Position numbers and translations under genes: made by a program. From contig JARLJB010000373.1 of NCBI GenBank assembly GCA_031291415.1, forward strand, positions 1 through 33,401: a stretch of 33,401 bases of DNA, read 5' to 3'. The stretch is from Telmatospirillum sp. GTDB lineage: Bacteria; Pseudomonadota; Alphaproteobacteria; Rhodospirillales; Magnetospirillaceae. This document shows positions 1-7,332 of this stretch, in pieces. The notes under the pieces are model-generated. The model was given only the letters and a program-made list of their open reading frames with translations. It ran no database searches and had not been told where the DNA came from. Numbering within the stretch: position 1 is the stretch's first letter; every line of letters starts with the position of its first letter.

Positions 1-31
1 TGATTTCCTGAAAACTTCCGTCCCATTACGG

Positions 32-114
32 CGTCATGGCCAGGCTAGACCCGGCCATCCACGGCCAACGGGGCTGCAAGACGTGGATACCCCGCCCAAG
101 CGCCGTGTATGACC
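32..114. repeat. Palindromic intergenic repeat (REP-like)
   Basis: The two arms, about positions 32-63 and 80-114, resemble inverted halves. The left reads CGTCATGGCCAGGC then CCGGCCATCCACG. The right, on the other strand, reads GTCATACACGGCGCTTGG then GGTATCCACG. From memory, this CGTCAT...ATCCACG layout is typical of short dispersed repeats in alphaproteobacterial genomes. Only this copy was noticed in the window, so the repeat assignment rests on resemblance and not on multiple copies. Confidence 0.45.
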
Positions 115-177
115 ATCTACTGAATGTCAACAGGCCTTAGTTAGTGGCGCGTTTCATCTTAAATGAAAGGCGCCATC

Positions 178-235
178 GAGCCCGAGCGGCGCTTGAGCCT
201 GCCGAAGCCGGAGGCGAAGGCATCGCATAAATCCG
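178..235. repeat. Dispersed GC-rich repeat, copy A
   Basis: The core reads GCCCGAGCGGCG, TTGAGC, AGCCGGAGGCG and GCATCGCATA in order over 58 bp. Two further copies are at 16918-16973 and 28794-28850. All three lie next to a gene end, with a perfect or near-perfect hairpin between the stop codon and the repeat. No ORF is conserved among the copies, so it behaves as an intergenic repeat. Confidence 0.7.
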
Positions 236-270
236 AGTGGACCGTGTCATTTTAGATGACATGGTCCACT
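236..270 (-). terminator. Hairpin at the 3' end of the DUF3309-like gene
   Basis: AGTGGACC-G-TGTCAT, a 5-nt loop (TTTAG), then ATGACA-T-GGTCCACT form a 15-bp stem with a single G/T wobble. On the minus strand the stem overlaps the stop codon of the upstream gene (269-271). No U-run follows, so it may stabilise the mRNA 3' end or act as a non-classical terminator. Confidence 0.5.
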
Positions 271-442
271 AGGTTCTGTTTCTGCCGCCGAGAACACCGA
301 CGAACCAGAGTACGGCGACAATCACTAGCACCAAGCCAAGGACTCCACCAAGTCCGGCGCCGCCGTAAATGCCATACCCGTAGTACCCGCCGCCACCGCC
401 AAATAGGAGAACCAACAGTACAATTACAAGGATTGTAGGCAT
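269..442 (-). CDS. Small glycine-rich membrane protein, DUF3309-like
   Basis: A 57-residue protein. A hydrophobic segment at residues 3-14 (TILVIVLLVLLF) is followed by five glycines and a Tyr/Gly stretch (YYGYGIYGG), then a second hydrophobic segment at 31-51 and a short basic tail (GGRNRT). This two-helix, Gly/Tyr-centred layout matches the DUF3309 family of very small inner-membrane proteins, whose function is unknown. The start is the ATG at 442, preceded by GGGGAG at suitable spacing. The gene follows csbD on the same strand with a 50-bp gap, so they may be co-transcribed. CsbD and DUF3309 genes often occur together among stress-induced genes. The stop codon TAG lies in a CTAG, directly in the hairpin at 236-270. 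Confidence 0.8.
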   Translation of the reverse strand: MPTILVIVLLVLLFGGGGGYYGYGIYGGAGLGGVLGLVLVIVAVLWFVGVLGGRNRT

Positions 443-492
443 TTATGATCTCCCCGCATGCCAAATGCTTTCCGGCATACAATTGATAACCA

Positions 493-675
493 CTACGGCT
501 TCAGTGCACCCCGGATAGCATCCTTCACGCCTCCGATGGCGTTCTGCACGCGTCCCTCCGCTTTGTCGCTTTTGCCATTGGCGGTCAGTTTGACGTCGCC
601 CAAGGCTTTGCCTGTCGTTTCCTTGATGGCGCCCTTTGCCTGTTTGGCGGCACCAGCGATACGATCTTTGTCCAT
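493..675 (-). CDS. CsbD family stress-response protein
   Basis: A 60-residue, highly charged protein starting MDKDRIAGAAKQAKGAIKE, with the internal repeat pattern GKALGDVKL...GKSDKAEGRVQNAIGG. It is the usual full length of CsbD proteins, which are abundant hydrophilic cytoplasmic proteins induced by general stress and are without known enzymatic activity. The ATG at 675 is preferred over the upstream in-frame ATG at 762 because it begins the family's conserved N terminus and has GGAGA about 9 nt upstream. It is probably the first gene of a two-gene unit with the DUF3309-like gene. No promoter was firmly identified upstream. Confidence 0.9.
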   Translation of the reverse strand: MDKDRIAGAAKQAKGAIKETTGKALGDVKLTANGKSDKAEGRVQNAIGGVKDAIRGALKP

Positions 676-905
676 GTTGCCGTTTCTCCGCTTTCCAATG
701 CCATTGCTGGCAGATCTTTCGGGATGCCTCCGCAGCCAAAGGCGGGCGGAGATTCTCAGCAATAACGTCAGCTTCAGAATAGGGGCGGATTCGGTAAGCG
801 TGGAAGGATCGGAATTTACTTAACCGGCGCGACGTCGTTGGGAACGAACCTCGCGCGAACGCCGAAATTGGCGGGACCTGGAAGGCAGGCCTTCGGTCGG
901 CCTGA

Positions 906-1256
906 GTAGATTCCGACGCTTACTCAGGGGGCTCGCCGCCCGATAGCCCGGGATTTCGGGCCGACATCGAGCGAGTCCCCGTCTTCGGCCTTGGTTGCGC
1001 CGGTGGCGTTTGCGGACTCTCGACCGCCTCTCGGCTGGCGCAATCCCGGCCCGGGACTATCGTATTGCTGGTCGCGGTCGAACTCTGCACGTTGGCTTTT
1101 CGTCTCGATGAACTGACCAAGGCGAACATCGTCGCCACGGCCTTGTTCGGCGATGGTGCCGCGGCCTGCATTTTGCGCACCGGAGAAGATGGCATTGCCG
1201 CAGTTGAAATGAGCGGCCAGCACATCTGGCCCGACACACCTTGCAGGCGACGCTGA
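906..1256 (+). pseudogene. Internal fragment of a type III polyketide synthase
   Basis: The frame opened by the TGA at 903 encodes DIERVPVFGLGCAGGVCGL, then LLVAVELCTLAFRLDELTK, then ALFGDGAAACIL, and ends GQHIWPDT before diverging into PCRRR-stop at 1254. These are consecutive conserved blocks of bacterial chalcone-synthase-like (type III PKS) enzymes, including the nucleophilic Cys region (GLGCAGG). The family is about 350-390 residues. Here only roughly residues 110-230 remain: there is no ATG start, no N-terminal third, and no C-terminal half with the catalytic His and Asn. The match stops exactly at the conserved WPDT block, which suggests a deletion breakpoint just before the glycosyltransferase gene ending at 1268. 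It cannot make an active enzyme. Confidence 0.8.
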
Positions 1257-1267
1257 AATAATACCAA

Positions 1268-2443
1268 TCAGGCCGGATCGTGCGGCGTGGGCAGCAGCGA
1301 ACGGACCACCGTCCACACCTGCTCGACGCCGATCGTTTTGATGCAGGCGAATGGCGTCCCGGGATCACGGGGATAGCGACAGGCCCAGTTGCAGCCATAG
1401 CAGTCCATCGGTTGATAGACGGCATAGGGCGCCCGCGGCAGATCCTCATCGACCACCGCATAGGGAAGAAAACGGCCGAAATGGCCGCCTCCCAGGATGC
1501 AGACCGAGGGGGTGCCGACAACGGCGGCCAGATGCACGGCACTGGTATCGTTGGAAATCACCAGCCGGGCGCCAGCCAGCAACCGGGCGAATTCATTGAG
1601 GTTGGTCGCGCCGACCTGATTGACCAACGGGGCATTGGCTGCGGCCACAACGGCCGCCGCCTGGGCGCGGTCCGAAGAGGCGCCGGCCAGCACGGCGTGC
1701 CAGCCGGTCGCTGCCGTGATGCGCTCGGCCAAGGCGGCAAAAAAGTCCGGCGGCCAGCATTTGGCGTCCCAACTGGCGCCGGGAAACAGTACGAAATAGT
1801 CGTCGTCGACATGTCCCAGAGGCCGCGGGGCGGCAACGGGCAGACGGCCGATTCGTGGTTCGGCGGAGATTCCGAGGCCGATCAGAAACGCCGCATTGCG
1901 TTCCAGTTCCATCTGCGGCTCGTCCGCCGCCGGAACCAGATGACTGTACCAGCCATCGGCCCGCCGCCGCTCGGCGTCGGTCATGTTCGAAAGGTCGCCG
2001 GCATAGCCGATGCGGGTGCGCCGGCTGGCGATCCGCATGATCGCGTCGCCGAACAACAGTTCGCGGGAAAACGTCGGCTGAATGGCCAGTGCAAAGCCGG
2101 CTTGGCGCAGGCGGCGGATCATGACGAAACGATAACGCGGGTCGAACAGGAAGCGACGGCGGTCGAGCGGCCAGACGCTATCGAAAACTCCCAGGGTTTC
2201 GGCCAATTCCGCCCAACTGGCGTTGGCCAACAACAAAACGCGTCTTCCTTCGGCGTGATAATGGTCGGCCAGCCGGCAGGCCGCGTCGGACCACAAGAGG
2301 AAGTCGCCGATGGCATCAAGCCGAACCACCAGGACGTCGGGCGAAACCCGGAGCGAGCCGGTGCCCAGGCCTGCCAGGCGGTCGACCAGCCAAGCCAGGG
2401 CGGCGGCCAGACGCAAGATCAGGACTTTGCGCAGGCGCGTCAT
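1268..2443 (-). CDS. Glycosyltransferase family 9 (heptosyltransferase-like)
   Basis: A 391-residue protein with the two-domain GT-B layout of ADP-heptose:LPS heptosyltransferases. The N-terminal domain has VLVVRLDAIGDFLLWSDA (about residues 37-54). The C-terminal domain has VLFPGASWDAKCWPP-like and ISNDTSAVHLAAVVGTPS motifs, the last being the GT9 signature around the nucleotide-sugar site. The family transfers heptose or related sugars to LPS inner core on the cytoplasmic face of the inner membrane. The Cys-rich C terminus (MDCYGCNWACRYP) is seen in some GT9 enzymes outside the classical WaaC/WaaF group. It is the last gene of a three-gene minus-strand operon, and its ATG overlaps the previous stop (ATGA, 2440-2443). 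The acceptor sugar cannot be read from sequence. Confidence 0.9.
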   Translation of the reverse strand: MTRLRKVLILRLAAALAWLVDRLAGLGTGSLRVSPDVLVVRLDAIGDFLLWSDAACRLADHYHAEGRRVLLLANASWAELAETLGVFDSVWPLDRRRFLFDPRYRFVMIRRLRQAGFALAIQPTFSRELLFGDAIMRIASRRTRIGYAGDLSNMTDAERRRADGWYSHLVPAADEPQMELERNAAFLIGLGISAEPRIGRLPVAAPRPLGHVDDDYFVLFPGASWDAKCWPPDFFAALAERITAATGWHAVLAGASSDRAQAAAVVAAANAPLVNQVGATNLNEFARLLAGARLVISNDTSAVHLAAVVGTPSVCILGGGHFGRFLPYAVVDEDLPRAPYAVYQPMDCYGCNWACRYPRDPGTPFACIKTIGVEQVWTVVRSLLPTPHDPA

Positions 2444-3348
2444 CGGTACAATCCACCCAGCAGCCGGCGCAAGCGACGCCTTAGCCGGCTGCGCCAGCGC
2501 AGAAAAATGACGCGTTCCTCATAGCGGTCGGCGCTCGGGCAGGGAGCGACCGTTGCAGGGTGGCGAAGCGGGAAGGTCATCTGTCCGACCGGCGGCAACA
2601 GGCGGGGATTGACCTCGGTGGTGTGGGTGGCGCCGGGTCCGAATCCGATGTTGGCGATCAGATTGACGTTGGGCGCGATGCAAAGGCCGCCAGCGACCCA
2701 GGCGGAATAGAGCCATTGATAGTCCCAGGTGTCGATGCGTCCTTGATGCACGGCATCGAAGCACTCGCGCCAGTAGTCGCCGATCAGCCGGTCTTTGGTG
2801 ATGGTCGCCAGCCATCCGTCATCACGTCGGGCCGGCCAGGATTCGAGGGAAAATTCGTAGTGCAGCCAGGCGCGCCGCCAGCTCGCCCAGCCCCAGATGT
2901 GATGATAGCGCGAGAAGAAATAGTCCGCCGGACCGCGACGCTTGCCGCCATGGAAATTGTCGCCGGAGATCAGCATGACCCGGGGATCGTCGCGGTAACG
3001 CTCCAGCATTTCGGCGCAAAAGGGAAAGAAGCTGGGATCGGGCAGACAATCGTCCTCCAGCACGATGGCTTCCTCGACCTGCTCGAAAGCCCAGGTAATG
3101 CCGCTGGAGATCCGTCGGCCGCAGCCCATGTTGGTCTCGGCGTAATTGTGCAGGACCTCGCAGGGCCAATCCACCGCCTCGGCGATGCGGCGGGTCTCGG
3201 CGCACAGTCGGTCCTCGCCAGGACGGTCCGGACGCGGAGCGTCGGCGACGATCAACAGACGTGGCGGTCGCGCTTCGCGGATGGCCGCGAAGGTGCGTGC
3301 CGTCACGGCGGGTCGATTGAAGATCAGAAAGATGACGGGCGGGGTCAT
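2440..3348 (-). CDS. GT-A-fold glycosyltransferase, HlpA-like
   Basis: A 302-residue protein opening with PPVIFLIFNRPAVTARTFAAI, a GT-A nucleotide-sugar-binding strand and helix. It carries the acidic metal-binding motif VLEDDCLPDPSFF at about residues 96-108 (EDD 98-100), followed by ISGDNF and the aromatic stretch YHHIWGWASWRRAW. This pattern is that of the nucleotide-diphospho-sugar transferases often annotated as hemolytic protein HlpA-like. They are best viewed as uncharacterised glycosyltransferases of surface polysaccharide loci. It overlaps its neighbours by 4 bp on both sides (ATGA at 2440-2443 and 3345-3348), so it is translationally coupled with the methyltransferase upstream and the GT9 enzyme downstream. 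Donor and acceptor are unknown. Confidence 0.85.
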   Translation of the reverse strand: MTPPVIFLIFNRPAVTARTFAAIREARPPRLLIVADAPRPDRPGEDRLCAETRRIAEAVDWPCEVLHNYAETNMGCGRRISSGITWAFEQVEEAIVLEDDCLPDPSFFPFCAEMLERYRDDPRVMLISGDNFHGGKRRGPADYFFSRYHHIWGWASWRRAWLHYEFSLESWPARRDDGWLATITKDRLIGDYWRECFDAVHQGRIDTWDYQWLYSAWVAGGLCIAPNVNLIANIGFGPGATHTTEVNPRLLPPVGQMTFPLRHPATVAPCPSADRYEERVIFLRWRSRLRRRLRRLLGGLYR

Positions 3349-4175
3349 TGGCGGAGCGTCGGCTGATCGACCGCCCGACGGCAGGCCAGATGATCGGCGG
3401 CGACATGGCGATCGGCCGGCAGGACCTCCATCAGCAGGCGCACAAGGCGCAAGACCCGGCCGCGTAACGCCAGTCTCACCAGGGCTTGCCGCAGCCGGCC
3501 CGGCGGATCGCGCAGGAACAGCTGCCAGGCGCCGACCGAGATCAGGCTGTAGCCCTCAGTTTTCGCGTAATCGGCCAGGGCCTGCCGGCTGTAAAAGAAG
3601 ACATGCTGTCCTTCGGCCGGTGCCAGATACCACCAATCGGCGCCGAGGTCGGGTCGGTAAGGCAGCGTGCTGGCGAGCAGCAGCCGGGGCTGCAGGGCAA
3701 ACAGCCGGGCCAGATCGTTTTTCGGATCGGGCAGATGTTCGAAAACTTCGAAGGCGGTCAGGATGTCGAAGCGCCCGCAGGTCAGCGCGTCGGCGTCGAC
3801 CCGGTAGGATTGCGCGAAGTCACCGCGGCCGTAGCGGTCGGTGGTCCAGGCGTCGATGCCGAGATCGCGCAACAGGCGGCAAAGCAGCCCGGTGCCGCCG
3901 CCGAAGTCCAACAGGCGGGCATGGCGCAGCCCGAGGAGGCCGAGAACCGACCATAGGGCCGCCCGCGCGGTCAGGCAGCGTTGCACCGCTCCGACGTCGC
4001 TCGATGCCAGCGACGAATCGTAAGCTTCGGCAAGCCAGGAGGGCGTTTCCGTTTGCAGGCTGCCGCAGGCGCGGCATCGCTGGTAGGCCACCTGGTGACG
4101 GCCCAAAACCAGACACCGGAATTGCGGTTCGGTGTCACCGCCGCAAAGTCGGCATTTTTCGGCGGAAATCGCCAT
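3345..4175 (-). CDS. SAM-dependent methyltransferase with N-terminal zinc ribbon
   Basis: A 276-residue protein. Cys pairs at C8/C11 (CRLCGG) and C34/C37 (CRACGS) form a probable zinc ribbon. A class I Rossmann methyltransferase domain follows, with the SAM-binding loop LLDFGGGTGLLCRLL at about 88-102 and the post-motif FDILTAFEVFEHLPDP. This is the Methyltransf_23 architecture common in O-antigen and capsule loci, where such proteins methylate or cap sugars. It is the first gene of the minus-strand operon and diverges from the glycosyltransferase at 4400 across a 224-bp promoter region. The start ATG at 4175 directly precedes the zinc-ribbon residues. The substrate is not predictable. Confidence 0.88.
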   Translation of the reverse strand: MAISAEKCRLCGGDTEPQFRCLVLGRHQVAYQRCRACGSLQTETPSWLAEAYDSSLASSDVGAVQRCLTARAALWSVLGLLGLRHARLLDFGGGTGLLCRLLRDLGIDAWTTDRYGRGDFAQSYRVDADALTCGRFDILTAFEVFEHLPDPKNDLARLFALQPRLLLASTLPYRPDLGADWWYLAPAEGQHVFFYSRQALADYAKTEGYSLISVGAWQLFLRDPPGRLRQALVRLALRGRVLRLVRLLMEVLPADRHVAADHLACRRAVDQPTLRQ

Positions 4176-4364
4176 TACCCCTCCCTCGTGACCACCGGCA
4201 GAAAGGACCGCAAAGAAAAGAGCGAAAAGGCGAGGCGGTCCGTATCCGTCACCCGACCAAACAATTATCGCGCGGTTACCCGCTTGCCTTTACGCCGACA
4301 AGGCGCCGTCCGGCAAGGCCTGCGAACCGATGATGCCGGCCTTTCGATCGCCAGACCCCGCGGC

Positions 4365-4394
4365 TTGTCAATTTTGGCGCGCCCGACGTATGAT
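4365..4394 (+). promoter_or_regulatory. Strong sigma-70-type promoter at the start codon of the 4400 gene
   Basis: TTGTCA (4365-4370), an 18-bp spacer and TATGAT (4389-4394) each differ from the consensus hexamers by one base. The expected transcription start is 4400-4403, which coincides with the ATG at 4400. No Shine-Dalgarno sequence precedes that ATG. Confidence 0.55.
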
Positions 4395-4399
4395 GCAGA

Positions 4400-5296
4400 A
4401 TGCCTTTGCAGATCTCCATTGTGACGCCCTGCCTCAATCGCGCCGATATGATTGGCGATGCGGTGGAGAGCGTCCTCCACCAGAACGACGATTGTTTCGA
4501 ACATATCATTGTCGACGGCGGATCCACGGATGGGACGCTCGACCTCTTGCGGCGCTATCCGCATCTGCGGGTGGTCAGCGGACCGGACAAGGGAATCTAC
4601 GACGCCTTGAACAAAGGTATTGCTTTGACCCAAGGCCGGATCATCGGCCATCTCAATTCCGACGACGTCTATGAGCCGGACGCCTTCGCACGTGTTCGGG
4701 CGGCGTTTGCCGCCGAACCGGATCTCGATTCGGTGTGTGGCGGGGCTTTGATTTGCGAAGGTGCCACGCTGGTGCGGGACTGTTCCGGCGCTGGCGACCG
4801 GATTTTGAGTTTTGCCAACGCAATGCTGGGCGTTCCGGTAATCAATGCACGGTTTTTCACGCGCGCCCTCTACGACCGCGTCGGTCCCTACAGCCTCGAT
4901 TTCCGCTTGGCCGCCGATCGCGATTTTCTGGTTCGCGCGGTTCTGGCCGGCTGCCGGTGGCAAAGCGTCGATGCCGTTCTTTATCGCTACCGCATGCATG
5001 GAGGATCGGCGACCTGTACCAAGGACCTGGCGGCCCAGGTGCGGTTCAATGGGGAAAATGCCGCTTTGGCGGAGGCTTGGCTGGCCAAGCCCGACTTGCC
5101 CGATGACTTGCGCCACTGCTGTCACCGTCTCTATGGCAATGCTGTGGCGCGCCTGGCTTGGCTGCGGTTACGGCAGGGTGAACCAGCTGCCGCCGCCCGT
5201 CAGTTGCTGTCGCACCAGGGAAGTCTGTCACTGCGGCCACTGGCGGCGGCGGCGCAATCGGTTGCCGTCTACGCGATGAACCGGCGTGTTGCCTGA
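4400..5296 (+). CDS. Glycosyltransferase family 2
   Basis: A 298-residue GT-A enzyme. The first beta strand ISIVTPCLNRADMIGDAVESV starts at residue 5, so the ATG at 4400 leaves no room for a later start. The nucleotide-binding strand HIIVDGGSTDGT is at about 35-46 and the DxD-type metal site is HLNSDDVYEPDAF (SDD 87-89). A C-terminal acceptor region has the YRYRMHGGSAT block typical of WcaA/RfbF-like GT2 enzymes. No membrane helices are seen, so it acts as a cytoplasmic transferase on a lipid-linked or nucleotide substrate. It is the first of two plus-strand GT2 genes and ends 1 bp before the next ATG. It is probably read from the promoter at 4365-4394, possibly as a leaderless mRNA. Confidence 0.9.
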   Translation: MPLQISIVTPCLNRADMIGDAVESVLHQNDDCFEHIIVDGGSTDGTLDLLRRYPHLRVVSGPDKGIYDALNKGIALTQGRIIGHLNSDDVYEPDAFARVRAAFAAEPDLDSVCGGALICEGATLVRDCSGAGDRILSFANAMLGVPVINARFFTRALYDRVGPYSLDFRLAADRDFLVRAVLAGCRWQSVDAVLYRYRMHGGSATCTKDLAAQVRFNGENAALAEAWLAKPDLPDDLRHCCHRLYGNAVARLAWLRLRQGEPAAAARQLLSHQGSLSLRPLAAAAQSVAVYAMNRRVA

Positions 5297-5297
5297 C

Positions 5298-6212
5298 ATG
5301 ACGCCCATCGTCAGCGTCGTCATCCCCGTTTACAACCGCGCCGACCTTGTCGGCACGGCTGTGCAGAGCGTGCTCGACCAGAAAGGAATTCCGTTGGAAA
5401 TCCTCCTGGTCGACGACGCCTCGACCGACGATCTGGCCTCCACGGTGGCGCGGTTTCCCGGGGCACCGCTCACCGTTCTGCGCCATGCAATCAACGGCGG
5501 CGCGGCCGTCTCGCGCAATACCGGCATCGCTGCCGCCACCGGCGAATGGATTGCCTTTCTTGACTCCGACGATATCTGGCTGCCGGGCAAGCTCGAACAA
5601 CAGCTGACTTTTTTACAGGATCGGCATTTGGTCGGCGGCTGCACCGATTACTATATCCGGCGGGCCGTCGACAAAGACGAGGTCGAGGAACGGCACCTTG
5701 CCTATTGCGAGGAGCTGAGCCTGGGCGATCTGGTCTGGGGATGCTACGTCAGTCCGGGCGCCACTCTGATGGTGCGCCGCGAGGTATGGAAAGAAATCGG
5801 TCCCTTGGACCCGGACTACCGCCGTTTCGAGGATTGGGACTGGCTGATGCGGTTTTCCCGCCACCATCATCTCGGCATGTTGGCGCAGCCATTGTCCTGC
5901 GTTCGCTTTTCGGCGCCGGCGGCTCGTCAGCAGGTGGTCGAAGGTCTGATCCGTCTGCAGATTCATCACGGCGCCCTGCTGGCTAAGGAAAATCCGGAAT
6001 TGGCCCGGCGCTTCCGCGCCGGGATCGCCATGGAACGCGCCGCCATGGCTTTTCGGGATCACCGGCCCTTAATCGCCGCCTGGCACGTTCTCTGTTCTCT
6101 GGCCCTGGTGCCGGTGTCCAATCTCGCCTTCGCGAAAGTCGTGGCCCCCCGCGTTCGAGGCGCCACCTATGGCGCAAAACCCAGGGTCATTCTTCCGGGC
6201 TCGTCCGGCTGA
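5298..6212 (+). CDS. Glycosyltransferase family 2
   Basis: A 304-residue GT-A protein. Residues 4-24 (IVSVVIPVYNRADLVGTAVQS), the VDDASTDD strand at 38-45 and the metal site FLDSDDIWLPGKL (DSDD 89-92) are the standard GT2 blocks. FEDWDWLMRFSRHH, about residue 180, carries the ED motif that usually supplies the catalytic base. I chose ATG 5298, one base after the previous stop. An in-frame GTG at 5286 would add MLPD and overlap the preceding gene. It is co-transcribed with the GT2 gene upstream. Its last 46 bp overlap the tail of the convergent DUF2239 gene, so the two transcripts share antisense ends. Confidence 0.9.
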   Translation: MTPIVSVVIPVYNRADLVGTAVQSVLDQKGIPLEILLVDDASTDDLASTVARFPGAPLTVLRHAINGGAAVSRNTGIAAATGEWIAFLDSDDIWLPGKLEQQLTFLQDRHLVGGCTDYYIRRAVDKDEVEERHLAYCEELSLGDLVWGCYVSPGATLMVRREVWKEIGPLDPDYRRFEDWDWLMRFSRHHHLGMLAQPLSCVRFSAPAARQQVVEGLIRLQIHHGALLAKENPELARRFRAGIAMERAAMAFRDHRPLIAAWHVLCSLALVPVSNLAFAKVVAPRVRGATYGAKPRVILPGSSG

Positions 6213-6838
6213 TCATCCAGAAAGCCCAGTCGCGTCGCGTAGCACCGGAAATCACCGGGCCAGGCGGCGATCTGCTGCTCGAATCGGGGTCGGTCATTGG
6301 CGAAAAGGGCGCGTGTGGCCTCTTCGAAGCCGGGCAGATTGCCGGCCAATGCCGACATGACCCGATAGGCGGCTTCCTGCGCCGCCCGCATTTTCTGTCT
6401 CGTGCCATTGGTCCGGCGGGCCTCGTCGACGAGCTTGCGCAAAGTAACCGATGCGCCGCCCGGTTGCGTCGCCAGCCATTCCCAATGACGAGGCAGCAAG
6501 GTGACTTCGCGGGCGACGACGCCGAGCTTCGGCCGTCCGCGTCCTCGCGGTTCGGACGCAGAATGCTCGATGGAGCCTGATGCCCGGCCTTCCCGCGGGT
6601 GGACCTGTCTCGCGTTGTCGACTGTCGGCTGCGACAGCCGTGCGATGATGTCGGCTTTCGTGCCGCGCAAATCGAAGTCCAGCGCCTGACCGGTGCTGTC
6701 GTCAAAAATGAGGATCGGCGACGGGTTCCCGTGAGCTTCGGCATTCTTGACGGCCAGCGCCACTTCGATCAGCGGACCGGAGGACAGCAGCTTGTCGCCG
6801 GCAAAGGCGCTGCAGGGTTTGGACAGAAGATCGTTCAT
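6167..6838 (-). CDS. DUF2239 family protein
   Basis: A 223-residue protein. The N-terminal block CSAFAGDKLLSSGPLIEVALAVK, then PILIFDDSTGQALDFDLRG, is followed by a variable linker. The most conserved segment is RGRGRPKLGVVAREVTLLPRHWEWLATQPGGASVTLRKLVDEARR at about residues 95-140, the signature of DUF2239 (function unknown). The central segment, with basic residues and a helical LLPRHWEWL...LRKLVDEA pattern, could bind nucleic acid or a partner, but this is inference. It diverges from the GIY-YIG gene at 6994, a neighbour pairing I recall from other proteobacteria. A good promoter, TTGACG-N18-TAAAAT, lies at 6867-6896 on this strand, overlapped by one copy of a TACCCGG repeat. Confidence 0.88.
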   Translation of the reverse strand: MNDLLSKPCSAFAGDKLLSSGPLIEVALAVKNAEAHGNPSPILIFDDSTGQALDFDLRGTKADIIARLSQPTVDNARQVHPREGRASGSIEHSASEPRGRGRPKLGVVAREVTLLPRHWEWLATQPGGASVTLRKLVDEARRTNGTRQKMRAAQEAAYRVMSALAGNLPGFEEATRALFANDRPRFEQQIAAWPGDFRCYATRLGFLDDQPDEPGRMTLGFAP

Positions 6839-6862
6839 CGTAACAATCCTGAAAATCGAATG

Positions 6863-6913
6863 TCATATTTTACCCGGAATATATTTAATTCGTCAATATA
6901 TACCCGGATAATA
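6863..6913. promoter_or_regulatory. Tandem 30-bp-spaced operator-like repeats in a divergent promoter
   Basis: TACCCGGA occurs at 6871-6878 and 6901-6908, exactly 30 bp apart. Each copy is preceded by GTCA at the same distance (6862-6865 and 6892-6895) and followed by an A/T stretch. Copy 1 overlaps the minus-strand -10 (TAAAAT, 6867-6872). Copy 2 lies between the minus-strand -35 (TTGACG, 6891-6896) and a weak plus-strand promoter (TTGACC 6915-6920, N17, TATTCC). The three-helical-turn spacing puts both copies on one DNA face. Confidence 0.6.
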
Positions 6914-6993
6914 ATTGACCGTCGCCATTCCGTCTGCTATTCCGCTGGCCGTCGCTCGGGCTTGGGAGCGGTTCGATCGACGGGAGGAAGATC

Positions 6994-7332
6994 ATGGTGT
7001 CGGGCATCGACAAGAAAGCGGCGATCGCCGCCTACAAGGAACGCAAAGCCGCTGCCGGAATCTACGCGGTTCGCTGCACGGTGTCCGGAGAGGTTTGGGT
7101 CGGCCAGACGCCCACTCTCGATACTGTCTGGAATCGCCTCTGGTTCACCCTTGGGCATGGCGTCAGTCGCCCGCATAGCCTGCAAACGGCTTGGTCGCAA
7201 TATGGAGACGAGTCCTTTGTCTTCGAGGAGCTTGAGCGGCTGGAAGAAGAAGAAAACTATCTCGTCCGGAAGATGCTGCTGAAAAAAAAGCTCGCCTATT
7301 GGCAGGAGAAATTGAAGGCACAGCTCGTCTGA
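6994..7332 (+). CDS. GIY-YIG nuclease-fold protein
   Basis: A 112-residue protein. The core GIYAVRCTVSGEVWVGQT (about residues 22-39) matches the GIY-(x10)-YIG motif in its GIY...WVG variant. NRLWFTLGHG and the FVFEELERLEEEE segment provide the later helix and a candidate metal-binding Glu. It is a stand-alone domain without a partner DNA-binding domain, as in small GIY-YIG proteins of uncertain function. The canonical catalytic Arg after the second strand is not obvious (NRLWF is the best candidate), so activity is uncertain. ATG 6994 is preceded by GGGAGGAAG. It diverges from DUF2239 across the repeat-bearing promoter region, which suggests shared control. Confidence 0.82.
   Translation: MVSGIDKKAAIAAYKERKAAAGIYAVRCTVSGEVWVGQTPTLDTVWNRLWFTLGHGVSRPHSLQTAWSQYGDESFVFEELERLEEEENYLVRKMLLKKKLAYWQEKLKAQLV

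Noticed and set aside
881-905. Short inverted repeat CAGGCC...GGCCTG before the PKS fragment
   Set aside because: Only 6 bp and no T-run, so it is too weak to call a terminator or element end.
676-905. Search for an extracytoplasmic stress sigma (EcfG-type) promoter before csbD
   Set aside because: No GGAAC-N16/17-CGTT pattern on the relevant strand was found; only an unrelated GGAAC on the opposite strand.
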